DNA of 64,000 nucleotides, taken from Linnemannia schmuckeri (taxonomy: Eukaryota > Mortierellomycota > Mortierellomycetes > Mortierellales > Mortierellaceae). Position numbers and translations under genes: made by a program. The stretch is taken from assembly GCA_029449235.1 (NCBI GenBank), contig JANATG010000010.1, positions 1,488,001-1,552,000 on the forward strand, in the 5' to 3' direction. The number at the start of each line of letters is the position of its first letter. Position 1 is the first letter of the stretch. The notes under the pieces were generated by a model. It was not told the DNA's origin. It did not search any database and was given only the letters and a program-made list of their open reading frames with translations. Below are positions 1 through 10,836 of the stretch, in pieces.

Positions 1-1065
1 TCAGCTAATGACGACAGAGAGGGCGTTCACATACAGAGATACACCCATAGACTCAACAACCACATCCACAACTTTACATCCATAGCGCAAACCCGCACGT
101 AAAGATAAATCTCAGACAGTTGTGTGTTTCTTGTGCGAGTGAGCGATGATTGATGTCCGATGTTGTTCCTGAGTCGAAATCTGCAGAGGAATGGAAATGG
201 CACTGCAAAACCCCCACGCCTAAAGAAAAACTTTAAAAAAACAAAGAAGGGTGCACTGCCCCATTCCTTCATCTGGCAACGCCCATCTGCTGCTAGTATC
301 AAGGACAAGGAGAAGCAATTGCGACTTAGAAATGCTTGCAGTGGGTGCGAAAGAGGACCGGGTTGGATTCATCTGCAAACCCCCTGGGTTTACAAGAGCG
401 TCGCATTGATGCAATAGGTACTTTAAAGATCGCTTCGCATGGCTGTTATTGAGCAATGGTTCGTGCGAATGTCATGGCCTAAAACGAAATAAAAAAACAA
501 AAGCAAAGACGTATAGGTGCATGTTTTTTTCTGATTGTGTACGTTCTGTACGCCGTGGGCTCGTTTTCTTTTCGACTGTTGACAACATTCTATTGTTGTT
601 ACTGTTTGTTGACAGATGCCAGAAATAGGCCCTGAACCTGTTCGTTCTTTCCTTTCGCCCGCCTGCACACCCGTTTTGTTGAACTCCGCAACACCCACGC
701 ATGGTCTCTGTCTGCTCTACCTGTCTTCTCGCTCTTACCTTTTACCTTTGGGCGAAGGTCATACATGTAAGCCTCAGAGGGCAGTGCGAGAAGTAAAGAA
801 GAGAAGAGGCGCATCCTTTATCAACCAACTCACTCTGCCAGAACAGCTAAGAAAAATCCATTCGAAAAAAAAATTCACCCTTCCCTTCCACCAACGCCTC
901 CAGCACTGACACCATTACAAATCACTATCACTATTGCCTACCACTACAAATCACTACTCCCATCCTCTTTTTCATTTCGCCTCTGTACTTTTTTGTTTAG
1001 TCTTCAACAACAAAGCAGACAACGCCTTTTCTTTCTTCTCTCCTATTTCCTCTTTTTTTTCCGTC
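1..1065. other. Non-coding lead-in to the first Kelch gene
   Basis: No supported gene. Short open frames on both strands overlap each other and have no recognisable domain. The last ~150 bases before 1066 are pyrimidine-rich, as expected for a fungal promoter or 5' leader. An in-frame ATG at 934 would add 44 residues to the next protein, but it would bury the signal peptide that starts at 1066. Confidence 0.5.
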
Positions 1066-3177
1066 ATGCGGGGGGTATGGGTCTTTATTCTTGCATCCGC
1101 ACTCTTGTTTACTTACCACCACCCTTCCAAAACATCCACTCTCGCACAACCATCCCCGACCCCACTCCAACCCCCATCACCAACACAAGCACCAACATCA
1201 CCACCACCATACACACCCAGATCCTTCTATTACTCCCACTCAGCTTTCATCGAACATCAGGCACTCTATGTCCATGGCGGGATCGTTAACATCAACTCTA
1301 TCCCCTCCTCTCAAGCATTCTACATCGATCTTTCCCAGAACTGGACCACCGCCCAACCAGCCTTTGTCCAACTGCCTGATGGGTACCCGGTCATGGGAGC
1401 CCTAAGCGGTCTGACTTACAACAATACCAAATGGTTGGGGGTCTACAACTCGACCATCTATACCTTTGATCTCCAACCCCGAATCTGGACCACCTTGGGA
1501 TCTTCAGAGTTTGTGACCCCTCGAGTTGATCTTCCCGCGGTGGTCAATCCTGATGATAACCAGTTCTTTGTGCTGAATGGGTGGGTTGATAATAGGACTG
1601 TGTTGGGGACATTGCGGTTTGATACTGCCCAACAACGCATCTTTAGTCAACCCTTGGTCGCTCCTCTGGATGGATCCTTTACGTCTGTTTGGAGTAGGAT
1701 AAGGAAGGCTGCGTTTGTGTTTGGTGGGTATACCCTTGACAGTTCCATTTCTTCTGTGGCCCAACGGACTCTATTCATCTATGAGCCCAACGTCTTTGCG
1801 GGGAATAGCACTCCAACCCTTAGGAACGCTCCGGACTCTGGCGCCGTCCCGTCTGCGCGCTATGGCCATTGCATGGTCGAGGCTTATAACGGGACCAAGA
1901 TGGTTCTCTTTGGTGGGTTCGACCAAGTCGGCAGGGCCCTCGGGGACATCTACATCCTCGATGTCGTCACCCTCAAATGGACCAGGGGCACTGATGGAGG
2001 TGCAACTGCAGCACGCGCGTATACTGCCTGTGCCGTCACCAACGACCTGTTTGTTGCCTGGGGTGGAGTCGTCCCGGACCCACAGACCAAATTTGCGTCA
2101 GCAGTGAGTCAGAACATCACGATCGTCTATAATCTTAAGACACTTCAATGGCAGTCGAGGTACCATCCAGAGCCCTATGCGCCTCCACCTTTGGTCACCG
2201 CTACACCAACCACGACGCCGACGCCAACAAGTACTGCGACTGGAGGACGACTGAGTCCGACTGCGGTGACGCTTATTTCTCTTGCGGGAGGGATTATATT
2301 GGGCTTACTATTGATGGCTATTGGGGTTGGAGTCTATTGGTGCCGACGCCGACGGAAGAACGCCGCTGCTGCTACATCTTCTGTCACGACAACGCCGACG
2401 CCGATGATGGATCGATCTTTCAAGGATGGAGGAGGTGACAAGACCAGCATCCATGGCGACTTAGCTGGTGGAAGAGCAGTTGGTGACAGTAGCATGTACA
2501 GCGACAGTGGATTCGGTGTAACCCCACACACATTTCATCGAGCCAATACTCCCACCTCCTTCTCTTCGGACGCATTAGCACCACCACCGGCAGCCCTGCA
2601 CATGGTGAGACCAATTCCAGGCCCTCGTCCAAAACTCCCTCTTCCTCTTCCTCATCCTCTTCCCTCTGCCGGCCCAACAGCATACACCTACGCTCCTCGT
2701 CCCGCCCTCCCTGCACGATTTTCCGTCGCTTCCACCGCGTCTGTGGCGGTGGCCCACATGCCACTAGAAGGCCAAGATGAAGAAGACGAAGAAGAGAGGG
2801 AAGCTGATGACGATCTGGCCTCCCCCACGTCAGCAATCACCCCTGTCGACTCCCTCCCTGGCCGAACAGTCAGCTCCGGTTCCAGAGGTGCGTCGTCGAT
2901 CGCCAATGCGGTCGCGGGCTCTAACGCGTCCAACACCCACGAGATCGATTGGGCGTCGTCGACGTTTTCAAATGACATCGTCGGGAGTGGTGGTTTGGGT
3001 GTCGGAGGAGGAGGGGCACAAAGGAGTCAGTCAGGTTCGCTCCCGCTCACGTCGACAGAGATGGATTTGAGGGAGTACCTCAATTATGTGCAGTTTATTC
3101 GGGAACAACAACAGCAGAAGGAAAAGGAACAGGAGCAGGAGCGGGATCAGGAACAGCAACAACTAGGTGCACACTAA
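1066..3177 (+). CDS. Kelch-repeat type I membrane protein (paralogue A)
   Basis: A single-exon gene of 703 residues if read from the ATG at 1066, chosen because it opens with a hydrophobic signal peptide (MRGVWVFILASALLF). The ectodomain has Kelch/galactose-oxidase-like beta-propeller blades: an N-terminal YVHGG blade, then ARYGHCMVEAYNGTKMVLFGG followed by DIYILDVVTLKWT. A Pro/Thr-rich stalk leads to one membrane segment at about residues 400-425 and a stop-transfer CRRRR. The cytoplasmic tail of about 280 residues is Ser/Pro-rich, has an acidic run (EDEEDEEE) and ends in a Q/E-rich coil after MDLREYLNYV. The orientation (propeller outside, tail inside) suggests a surface receptor or wall-contact protein. 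Ligand and function are unknown. An AATAAA-like site follows the stop. Its neighbour at 4019 is a clear paralogue. Confidence 0.85.
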   Translation: MRGVWVFILASALLFTYHHPSKTSTLAQPSPTPLQPPSPTQAPTSPPPYTPRSFYYSHSAFIEHQALYVHGGIVNINSIPSSQAFYIDLSQNWTTAQPAFVQLPDGYPVMGALSGLTYNNTKWLGVYNSTIYTFDLQPRIWTTLGSSEFVTPRVDLPAVVNPDDNQFFVLNGWVDNRTVLGTLRFDTAQQRIFSQPLVAPLDGSFTSVWSRIRKAAFVFGGYTLDSSISSVAQRTLFIYEPNVFAGNSTPTLRNAPDSGAVPSARYGHCMVEAYNGTKMVLFGGFDQVGRALGDIYILDVVTLKWTRGTDGGATAARAYTACAVTNDLFVAWGGVVPDPQTKFASAVSQNITIVYNLKTLQWQSRYHPEPYAPPPLVTATPTTTPTPTSTATGGRLSPTAVTLISLAGGIILGLLLMAIGVGVYWCRRRRKNAAAATSSVTTTPTPMMDRSFKDGGGDKTSIHGDLAGGRAVGDSSMYSDSGFGVTPHTFHRANTPTSFSSDALAPPPAALHMVRPIPGPRPKLPLPLPHPLPSAGPTAYTYAPRPALPARFSVASTASVAVAHMPLEGQDEEDEEEREADDDLASPTSAITPVDSLPGRTVSSGSRGASSIANAVAGSNASNTHEIDWASSTFSNDIVGSGGLGVGGGGAQRSQSGSLPLTSTEMDLREYLNYVQFIREQQQQKEKEQEQERDQEQQQLGAH

Positions 3178-4018
3178 AAATAAATTAATGTACAAACAAA
3201 GGCCAAAAAAAGAACGAGAATAAGGGTTTACTGTTTTTTTCTAGGTATTTCTGTGCGTGTTTTGTTTGCCCAAACTGGTAAGGGCTGTGTTCGCTCAACA
3301 TTTTTTATCTTGACCCTTTTCCTAGCGTGAAAGGGACGGAAAGAAAAGGAGTGGCGAAAATCAACTTGGAAGGAAAAAAAAAGAAGACAACAACAACAAT
3401 ACGAGACAAGACGAGAGAGGGAGCGATAAGGTCTTAATGGAAAGCAATAAGGAATGGCGGCGAGCCATGGATGGTGGTTTTCTCGGTGCTGCGCTCGTTT
3501 TTTGACACAGAGGAGTTAATTCTGCTTATGCTTTGTGGCTGTATGCCTGTATGCAGCTGGATAAACTTGATCCAATGGCCCTGTCTCTCTTTTTGCAATC
3601 TTTGATGTCTCGACCGTAAGCCCACTTTTTGATTTTGCTTTTTCGTCCTTCTGGGTTGTGCCTTTTAACCCAGCGGTGCCTATTTCTTTCCTTTTTGCAT
3701 GACAGCATGTCCCGCGGATGGAGCTTGCCTCATTTGGCATACTTTTCTTGCGGGCTGGATGGTTGGCTGTGTGCGTGTGTAGTTGATAACCCAATTGCGC
3801 ATCGACTCTCCTTTTCCCTTTGCCACTGGTAGCTTTGTCAAGAGTCACATCCAAAAGGGGTTGTCTGGTGGCGAGTAATGGATGGATAGTTTCATACTTG
3901 GTTTTCTCGACTTTTTCGTCTCTTTCTTCTTTTTCGTTTTTTCTTTTTTCTTCGCCCTCTGCACCGCTTAACTTTCTCTTGTGCACCCTCCCCACTTAAC
4001 ACATACGATCTTCAAACA
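3178..4018. other. Intergenic spacer between the two Kelch genes
   Basis: About 840 bases with no supported gene. Small open frames on both strands lack domains. The stretch before 4019 is strongly pyrimidine-rich (TTTCTTCTTTTT-like runs near 3900-3980), consistent with the promoter and leader of the second Kelch gene. Confidence 0.5.
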
Positions 4019-5674
4019 ATGCGGTGGAGGCAAACCTTCTGCATATCTTGTCTTTCCCTGTCACTCGCACCCCTCGCCTCCCTCCTCCTCCTCTCCACCC
4101 CGACAAAAGCCCAACAAGCATTCACCCCAATCCCATACTTCTACAGCCACTCCAACTTTATCGAAAATGTAGCCCTCTACGTCCACGGCGGGAAAACCAA
4201 CACAAACGCGGTCAGTTCCGACCAAACCTTCTACCTAGACCTCTCCCGACCTTGGTCAACCTCCTCGCCTGTCTTCATCTCCATCGCCAGCAAGTTTCCT
4301 TCTCAGGGTACTACCAGTACACTTATCAACAACAACTCGGAATGGCTCATGATCTTTAACCGGACCGTATATACGTACACGTTCAGGAACGCCCGCTGGA
4401 GTAAACCGACACTTGATCCGAATCTGAACTGGAACCCTAATATGCCTATGGTCTTTGATCCGACTCAAAAGCAAGTCTATATCATTAATGGGTACGTCGA
4501 TGTCACGGATAACAGCGTCCTTGGTGCCATGCGATATGATCCTTCAGTCCCGACAGTCATGAACCCAATGCGCGAGTCTACACGCCTGCCCCTCGATGGG
4601 GGATACGCTGCAGTTTGGAGCACAGCTTTGAACGTCGTCGTTGCCTATGGGGGATTCGTTCGGTCCGACCCTCCGACCTATTCCGAGACGCTGTATGAGT
4701 TCAACCCACAGAATCCAATCTTTCTTAGCATGGGCGGGACCAATTCTCCGGCGGCGCGATATGGACATTGTATGGTCGAAGCCTACAATGGGTCACAGAT
4801 CATTCTGTTTGGAGGAGTCGACAAGGACAATGCACCGCTGTCGGACCTGCATATCCTGGACGTTACAACCTTGACCTGGACACAGCAAAAGGTGGCCCGC
4901 CCACCTCTTGGTCGTGCCTACCCTTGTTGCGCAGTGACGAATGACATGTTCGTAGCATGGAGTGGAGCACAGTGGGACAAGGACGATGAAGAGTTCAAGG
5001 TCATTGACAAGGAGATCACAATCGTCTTTAACTTGAAGACCAAGCAGTGGCAATCGACTTTTTCACCCGATCCTATCGTTCTTCCCTCGACCACATCTTC
5101 TCATGCAAACACAACAATTGCAACCGCAATAGGACATCCAAAGGCGTCGGCGACTACGACCCCTGCACAGCATGAAGTATCGATTGAAGCGGTTGTTGGA
5201 GGAGCAGTTGCAGGACTCGCGGTGGTGCTGGTCGGTGCAGCAGGATTGCTTTATGTCTGCCGGATGAAAGCCAAGAAGAAAGGGTGGACATGGAAGCTGT
5301 TGAAGAAGAAAGACGACTCGCTACCACCTTTAGATCACCAGAGCCTGATGAATGCAGCAGTCGCCCCAACAGAAGGCAGCGTCGCAGAAAACGCGGCTCT
5401 GAATAGACACAGCCATAGTAAAGACGACGATGACGACGATGGCGACGACCGCAACAATCATCACAGTACTGAGAATCGGGGCAATACTACAGCCAGTCTC
5501 AAGAGCAAAACCCTTTCCGGATACGGGTTCAGGAGCGGGAAACCCAAGTTTGTCCAGCTTGAGTCGGCTAATTCGTCCGAGGTAGGGCCCATCTTCCAAA
5601 TGGTCCAGATCCACAACCCAACAGACATTCTCTTGCCCTCACCATTGTCCTCTTCTCAGGAAAAGCAGCAGTAG
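4019..5674 (+). CDS. Kelch-repeat type I membrane protein (paralogue B), ending at an in-frame TAG
   Basis: 551 residues to the first stop. The signal peptide begins MRWRQTFCISC. The ectodomain parallels paralogue A blade for blade (FYSHSNFIENVALYVHGG; ARYGHCMVEAYNGSQIILFGG; LHILDVTTLTWT; then KTKQWQS before a Thr/Ser stalk). One membrane segment lies at about residues 391-414, followed by CRMKAKKK. The TAG at 5672-5674 sits inside a Gln run and is followed in the same frame by 147 more open codons with a tail motif also found in paralogue A (see next entry). The stop could be a nonsense mutation of CAG, a readthrough site, or lie in an intron. A possible phase-0 intron of 99 bases (GTAGGG donor at 5582, CAACAG acceptor ending 5680) would remove it exactly. 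Role inferred: surface receptor-like protein; ligand unknown. Confidence 0.8.
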   Translation: MRWRQTFCISCLSLSLAPLASLLLLSTPTKAQQAFTPIPYFYSHSNFIENVALYVHGGKTNTNAVSSDQTFYLDLSRPWSTSSPVFISIASKFPSQGTTSTLINNNSEWLMIFNRTVYTYTFRNARWSKPTLDPNLNWNPNMPMVFDPTQKQVYIINGYVDVTDNSVLGAMRYDPSVPTVMNPMRESTRLPLDGGYAAVWSTALNVVVAYGGFVRSDPPTYSETLYEFNPQNPIFLSMGGTNSPAARYGHCMVEAYNGSQIILFGGVDKDNAPLSDLHILDVTTLTWTQQKVARPPLGRAYPCCAVTNDMFVAWSGAQWDKDDEEFKVIDKEITIVFNLKTKQWQSTFSPDPIVLPSTTSSHANTTIATAIGHPKASATTTPAQHEVSIEAVVGGAVAGLAVVLVGAAGLLYVCRMKAKKKGWTWKLLKKKDDSLPPLDHQSLMNAAVAPTEGSVAENAALNRHSHSKDDDDDDGDDRNNHHSTENRGNTTASLKSKTLSGYGFRSGKPKFVQLESANSSEVGPIFQMVQIHNPTDILLPSPLSSSQEKQQ

Positions 5675-6115
5675 CAACAGGAAGATCCACTCATGAGCCC
5701 CTCGACGATCTGTCTGATACCCTACTCTCCAACTACCTCTCCCATCACACCCCACAACAACGCCCTTTCAAACACCAGCATCATGTCCATCGCAGCTGCG
5801 TTCGCAACATCTCCACCCGTACAGACATCCACGCAATTGCAGACTCCGAGCACACAAGCAAGCGTGGCGGTATCGACAGTGTCAGGAGGAGCAGGAGGAG
5901 AATCGGTGGTATCGACTGGGTTGGACGAGCAATGGGCAGCAGCAGCGATTGTATTGGCCACAGAAGGCGAGACGAGGGTCGACAGGGGGGAGAGAAGAAA
6001 TCCTCATGTCCTTGCCAAGAAGGTTGATTACATTGATTCGTTGGACTTGAACGAGTACGAGAACTTGGTTGTCCCCGCCCGACACCCTCATATCCTCCTT
6101 AAAGTTGAAGAATAA
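5675..6115 (+). other. In-frame continuation of Kelch paralogue B past the TAG
   Basis: 147 codons, stop included, open in the same frame as the gene before it, starting QQEDPL directly after the TAG. The sequence is Ser/Thr/Pro-rich, like the cytoplasmic tail of paralogue A, and near its end carries LDLNEYENLVV, which aligns with MDLREYLNYV near the end of paralogue A. AATAAA-like motifs come right after the stop at 6113-6115, not after 5674. Both points suggest that transcription, and at least ancestrally translation, continued to 6115. This could be the true C-terminus (via splicing or readthrough) or a recently lost tail. Confidence 0.7.
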
Positions 6116-7440
6116 AATAAATAAACATGTAGAAAAAGCCAGTACTGAAATGGACCGAGCTCGTCTGATAAGATTCAAAAAGATCCTCGTCCATGTCGCA
6201 CCAACCATTGGCGCTACCGAGAAAGAGAAAAGGCCTGAAAAGAGAAAGTAGATGATCGTCCTATCTCCTGAGCGATGCCTTCATTCTTACTTTTGAAATA
6301 TAGAAAGCCGTTCTCTCTTCTTACCCTCTTTCCCTATCACTTCGCTCTCCTTTTTCTTCTCTGTCTCATTGTGGGCTTGGAGCAATGGAAAAGAGGTGCC
6401 TTGCCTTTTGCATCGCCCAACGCACCAAATATGATTCCTTTTTCTTACTCCTCTGTGGTTCAGTTTCGTCTCAGAAGCCCCTTCTCTCCCTGCATTTTTT
6501 TATTTTTGCCCGGCAAAAGAAGGGCAACAGCACCGTCTCACTCCCTTACCTTTTTGCGTTTTGCGACTCGGTCACTTTTTGCCTTCATTTCCCTTTTCTA
6601 TTATCTTTTCTTCTGTTTCGTTGTCGTGCAAGATAGCTCCGTTCATGTCTGCCCTTGGTTCATTACTTTTTTTTTCTCGCGTTATCACGGCTTCTGTAAT
6701 CATAACCTGAGAGATACATAGAGGGTTGTCTTGGTTTGCCAAAAAGGGACTATAGGAAACAGGTGAAGGATTGCGTATCAGTCAGTCAGTGCCTTCTTTC
6801 TTTTACAGTTACCCGAATGGCGGGCAAGGAGGAGTGGTTATCTCCAAGAGGGGCGCTTTATCCCATCCAAGACAAAACACCGGGAGACATGCAGATGAAG
6901 GGGAGAGAACCCAATTTTTTTTCTTAGCACAGCCACTGGGCATGAGACAGATATCGGGCTGTTTTCCTTTTCTTTTTCTCGTCTGCCTGCCCTGCAAGGA
7001 GACGAGACATTGCTGGGCGGGTGTGTGTGTATGTGTAGTTCCCCTCTTGTGGGCGAAGCGGGGCTGAGGCACATGAGCTGAGGCAATGCACCACCTTCGA
7101 ATGGACAGACGACGGATCATACAAAGAACGACAACTAAAATAGCTCTCTTTATTGTTCAAGGCTGGATCTACATTTTTTGTTCTTTCTTCCTTCTATTGG
7201 ATTTTCTAGTATCTCTCTTTGTTCTCCGTGTTACCTCTTTTCTCATCTCTCATTTCTCACCCTTTCTCTTTTGACCACCTATCATATTGTCTCACTTCCA
7301 TTGTTCTTTCACCTTTCTCATCGTTTCTACTACCATCACCAAACTCAGCTCAAATTCTTTCTCTAATACCATTTGTTCTTCCCTTCAACCACCAAAACAA
7401 ACACAGAAAGAACAGACATCAACCTTCCTCTCTTTCAACA
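6116..7440. other. Intergenic spacer, no gene seen
   Basis: About 1.3 kb. AATAAA-like sites at the left edge probably end the Kelch B transcript. Open frames in both directions are short, Phe/Leu/Ser-rich products of pyrimidine tracts and have no recognisable domain. The region from about 7160 to 7440 is strongly T/C-rich and is the likely promoter and 5' leader of the gene starting at 7441. Confidence 0.5.
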
Positions 7441-8553
7441 ATGCGATCCATACCACAACTCCACACCCTCCCCCACCTCTTACTCGCATTCCTTTTACCC
7501 TCATCCTTCACCACAACTACCACCTACGCCCTACCCACAGAACTCATCCCCGTCCCCAAGGGAGGCTTATGGTCTTGGTCCTGGATCAACGGGTCCTTCT
7601 TGGGGATCCCCTACATTTACATTGCAGCAGGCGCAGGAGGACTCGTCCTCTTGTTCATCATCATGGCCGTGTTCTTTTATTTCAGAAAGCGACGAGAGGA
7701 CAGGCGGTATGCGAGGTTGGTCGAGGAGAGTGGTGAGGAAGGGGCGTTGACGGTTACCAGTCGTGGTGGGTTTGAGCCCAGAACTAGTACCGCCGCAACT
7801 GTGCATAGTGGTGGACATGGACATGGTAATGGGCATGGAGGGCAGCATGTTGTCACGTACTTGTACGATGAGCGTCCACTCTCACAGCAGCAGTCGTCAC
7901 AACAACACACTGCGGCTTTTGTCGGTGGCAGTGGAGGAGGACAGGTTCAACCGCAAATGAGCGAGATTAGGCATAGCACCGTCTACTACTCTGAGAAGGC
8001 GCCCATCCAGATCCAGACACACGACCCCGTCACTGGGTACCCGTTCCCTCAAGGCCAAGTCCAGTTCTTTGAGCTCTCCACGAACGCCACCACTATCACC
8101 GCCAACAACGCCCTCACCAGTTCCCCCGCCACCGAAAGAAGCGAGATCGATTTCAAAGAGGGCGAAGACAGCAAGAAAGAAGAGGAAAAGACGCCTGTTT
8201 CATTGGACCAACTCCCAGAACGCCTCTACTCTCACCCCCCACCCGAGCTTCACCACAAGCTATCTTCTCTCTCTGTCGCTTCGACCGCGACATTGCCGGT
8301 TTCGACCCCTGCCCATGTGCACCCCGAAGGAAGTGGTAGTGAAGAAGATCTGAAAAAGAGCAAAGTCGTGGCCGTCGCTACCGTCGTCGCTCAGGTAAAG
8401 AAGAATGTCTCTTCGTCGCCGCCGGCGGGGTCGCCCAAGGATGCGAAGGTCAAGCCTAAAGTCCAGCTCAGGAGGGATGTCTCGGTGTCCAAGAACATCA
8501 AAAAGGCCAAGAATATGACCACAGGCGCTGCCAAACCCAAGTCATTTACATAG
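7441..8553 (+). CDS. Single-pass membrane protein with signal peptide and long cytoplasmic tail
   Basis: 370 residues, one exon. The ATG at 7441 is preferred over in-frame codons from 7219 because it begins a typical signal peptide (MRSIPQLHTLPHLLLAFLL) ending near a TTTTYA-type cleavage region. The extracellular part is only about 25-30 residues. One membrane segment lies at about residues 56-81 (IPYIYIAAGAGGLVLLFII), followed by FRKRREDRR. The tail has a His/Gly-rich patch (HGHGNGHGG), Gln-rich and acidic segments and a Lys-rich basic C-terminus. No known domain is recognised. The layout (tiny ectodomain, large charged tail) resembles a membrane sensor or adaptor. It lies on the same strand as the two Kelch genes but has no propeller and is not an obvious duplicate. 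Confidence 0.75.
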   Translation: MRSIPQLHTLPHLLLAFLLPSSFTTTTTYALPTELIPVPKGGLWSWSWINGSFLGIPYIYIAAGAGGLVLLFIIMAVFFYFRKRREDRRYARLVEESGEEGALTVTSRGGFEPRTSTAATVHSGGHGHGNGHGGQHVVTYLYDERPLSQQQSSQQHTAAFVGGSGGGQVQPQMSEIRHSTVYYSEKAPIQIQTHDPVTGYPFPQGQVQFFELSTNATTITANNALTSSPATERSEIDFKEGEDSKKEEEKTPVSLDQLPERLYSHPPPELHHKLSSLSVASTATLPVSTPAHVHPEGSGSEEDLKKSKVVAVATVVAQVKKNVSSSPPAGSPKDAKVKPKVQLRRDVSVSKNIKKAKNMTTGAAKPKSFT

Positions 8554-8727
8554 ATCAGCAAGCGCTCACTCTATCCAAACACATAAACTACTATCTTTTA
8601 TTACTGTAATCTGACCTCGTCGAACCCGAGGAGAAGAAATGAGTCGTTATTTGAATGCTTGAGCAAAAAACGCGCTGGCGCTCAGTCAAAAAGAAAAGAA
8701 AAAAAAAGGTATGCTGACTGGTCCTCT

Positions 8728-10836
8728 TCAGACAGTAGAAAAGGGGCGAGGGGAATCATTCAGCTTCTCAACAGGTTGTCGGGCAGCATCCTCCAGCTCT
8801 TGAACATCGTCCTGGTCAACGGTATCATCGCTGCCACCATCCATAGCAACCTTCTTGATCAAAAATGAAGCCAAGAATGCGATCCCCGAAAGAGCGGCTA
8901 ACAAAATAAAAAACTTTTGAAGGCCCTCCACAAAGGCCTTCAACACTGGCTCTCTCAACTCGGGCGACAGATCGGCAATTCCCTTAATGTTCTGGGCATA
9001 CTTGCTAGCGTTTGCGTTACTGAGACTGCTCTGAACCAGGGTTCCACCCAGGGCGACTCCAAAGACACCACCGAATGTACGAAGCAAGGTCCAGAGGGAG
9101 GTGCTCAAGGCCATGTCGGCAGGGTTCTTAAGCTGAGCGTGGACTGCGAGGAGTTGAGTGTTGACGACGGCGCCCAGGGAGACGCCTTGGACCAGGAGGA
9201 TTCCGACCATTCGACCGCGACCTGTATTTTCGTCAAAGAGGATCATGAGACCAGTTGAGAGCACGCCAGCGAACCAGCCAAAAATGATGAACTCCTTATA
9301 GGTGCCCCAACGACTTGTCAATTGGCCGACAATGATGGCGACCACGGAGGACATGCAGACGTAAGGAAGGAGCTCGACACCAGACTCGATTGCGGACGCA
9401 CCGTGGACGGCTTGTGAGTACAATGGCAGGAAGAAGAGCAAGCCCATGGAAACAAAACCGTCGACAAAGACAGGGAAGTACGTCATCCCCAACGATAAAG
9501 TACCCAACAACCTAAGCGGAATAATCGGGTTGGACGCAACCTTCCACTCATTGACCAAGAAGGCGACCATTACCAAGACACCGATAATCAGAAGACATAA
9601 GATCACGGCCGAGTCCCAGGCATACTTGGCATCTGCACCCCAGTTCAACCCCAAGAGGATCATAATAATTGCAACAATCAACAGCGTAATCCCCGCATAG
9701 TCTAAAGACTGCATCGCAGTCGCAAGGGACAAATTCTTGGGGCGGTTCATGTGCAAGAACATGACCAACAGAACCATACCCACAGCGCCAACAGGAAGGT
9801 TGATATAGAATGCCCAGCGCCAAGTAACATTATCGGAAAAGGCTCCTCCAAGGAGAGGACCAAAGACAGAGGCAAGGGCGTAGACAAAAGCGGTGAGGGA
9901 CTGGTACTTGCCACGGTTGCGGAGGGGCACAATATCGGCGACGAGGATCAGACTAAGGGTGAGGATACCACTTCCGCCGATGCCTTGGACGGCTCGTCCG
10001 ATGATAAGCATGTTCATCGACTGGGCTGCTCCACAGAGAGCGGACCCAACAAAGAACACTGCATTCGCGAACATCCTATCGCATAACAACCATTTTTTTA
10101 ATAAAAAAAAAAAGAAAAGAATAATGGCTTCAGTCAGTTTAATCTGACAACAACTGAAAAAAAAAATCAAGCAAAAATAGTAGCAAGCTCCTCACAACCT
10201 TGCTCAAAAAAAAAGAACTTACATGGTTCGCTTACGTCCGGCGAGATCTGCAGCAACGCCATAGAGCGGCTGGATGGCCGTCATGGTCAACAGAAACCCA
10301 GTGCCGACCCAAGAGATTTCAGAAAAGTTGTTAAAGTCCTTGGAGATTGACGGCAGCGCGGTGGTGACGATCGACTGGTCCAGCGCAGCAAGGAACAGGA
10401 CCATGAGGATCCCCAGAAAGACTACCATCTGGCGACTCTTGGACATGGGGCTCTTGGGGCCATAGTCTTGTCCCACCTGTTGCGCAGCTGGAGCTGTAAT
10501 AGCTGTCGCTTCAGTCGGAGTAGGCGAGTTGCGAGAGGCGGCGGGAGTTCGACCAGGAAAGCCGCTGGAAGTTTGAGAGATAGTGGGGAGGTCGTATTGC
10601 TCTTTGCCGGCGGCAGTGAAGGGAGAAGAGGAGGAGAGAGACGACACTTGGGAAGAGTCGAAAGAAAGTGGAGTTGGGTTGAGAGTGCGAGTGTCACCGG
10701 CGGTGGTCACTGGAGTCCTAGCCGACGCGTCAAAGGTCAACTGCGCAGTGTTGGAAACTTGATCAGCAGCGTCCTTTTCGAGGAGGTGGGCCGAGTGCGG
10801 TGAGACGTCTGCGGGGATGGAAAGGTTGTTATCCAT
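8728..10836 (-). CDS. MFS transporter, DHA2 (14-TM drug:H+ antiporter) type
   Basis: Two exons, 10836-10223 and 10075-8728, 653 residues. The intron (10222-10076) has donor GTAAGT and acceptor GATAG; joining restores the motif-A loop GRKRTM-MFANAVFF. A Ser/Thr-rich cytoplasmic N-tail of about 140 residues precedes the first membrane helix. Family signatures are LAALDQSIVTTALPSI (helix 1), GRKRT (motif A), GRAVQGIGGSGI (motif B region) and FGPLLGGAFSD (motif C-like). Many further hydrophobic segments follow to a short acidic C-tail, consistent with 14 helices. Family members export drugs, toxic metabolites or siderophores using the proton gradient at the plasma or vacuolar membrane; the substrate cannot be read from sequence. 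No biosynthetic cluster surrounds it. Confidence 0.9.

Noticed and set aside
8728..10836. Secondary-metabolite cluster around the MFS exporter
   Set aside because: No synthase, oxygenase or pathway regulator lies nearby; neighbours are membrane-protein and housekeeping genes.
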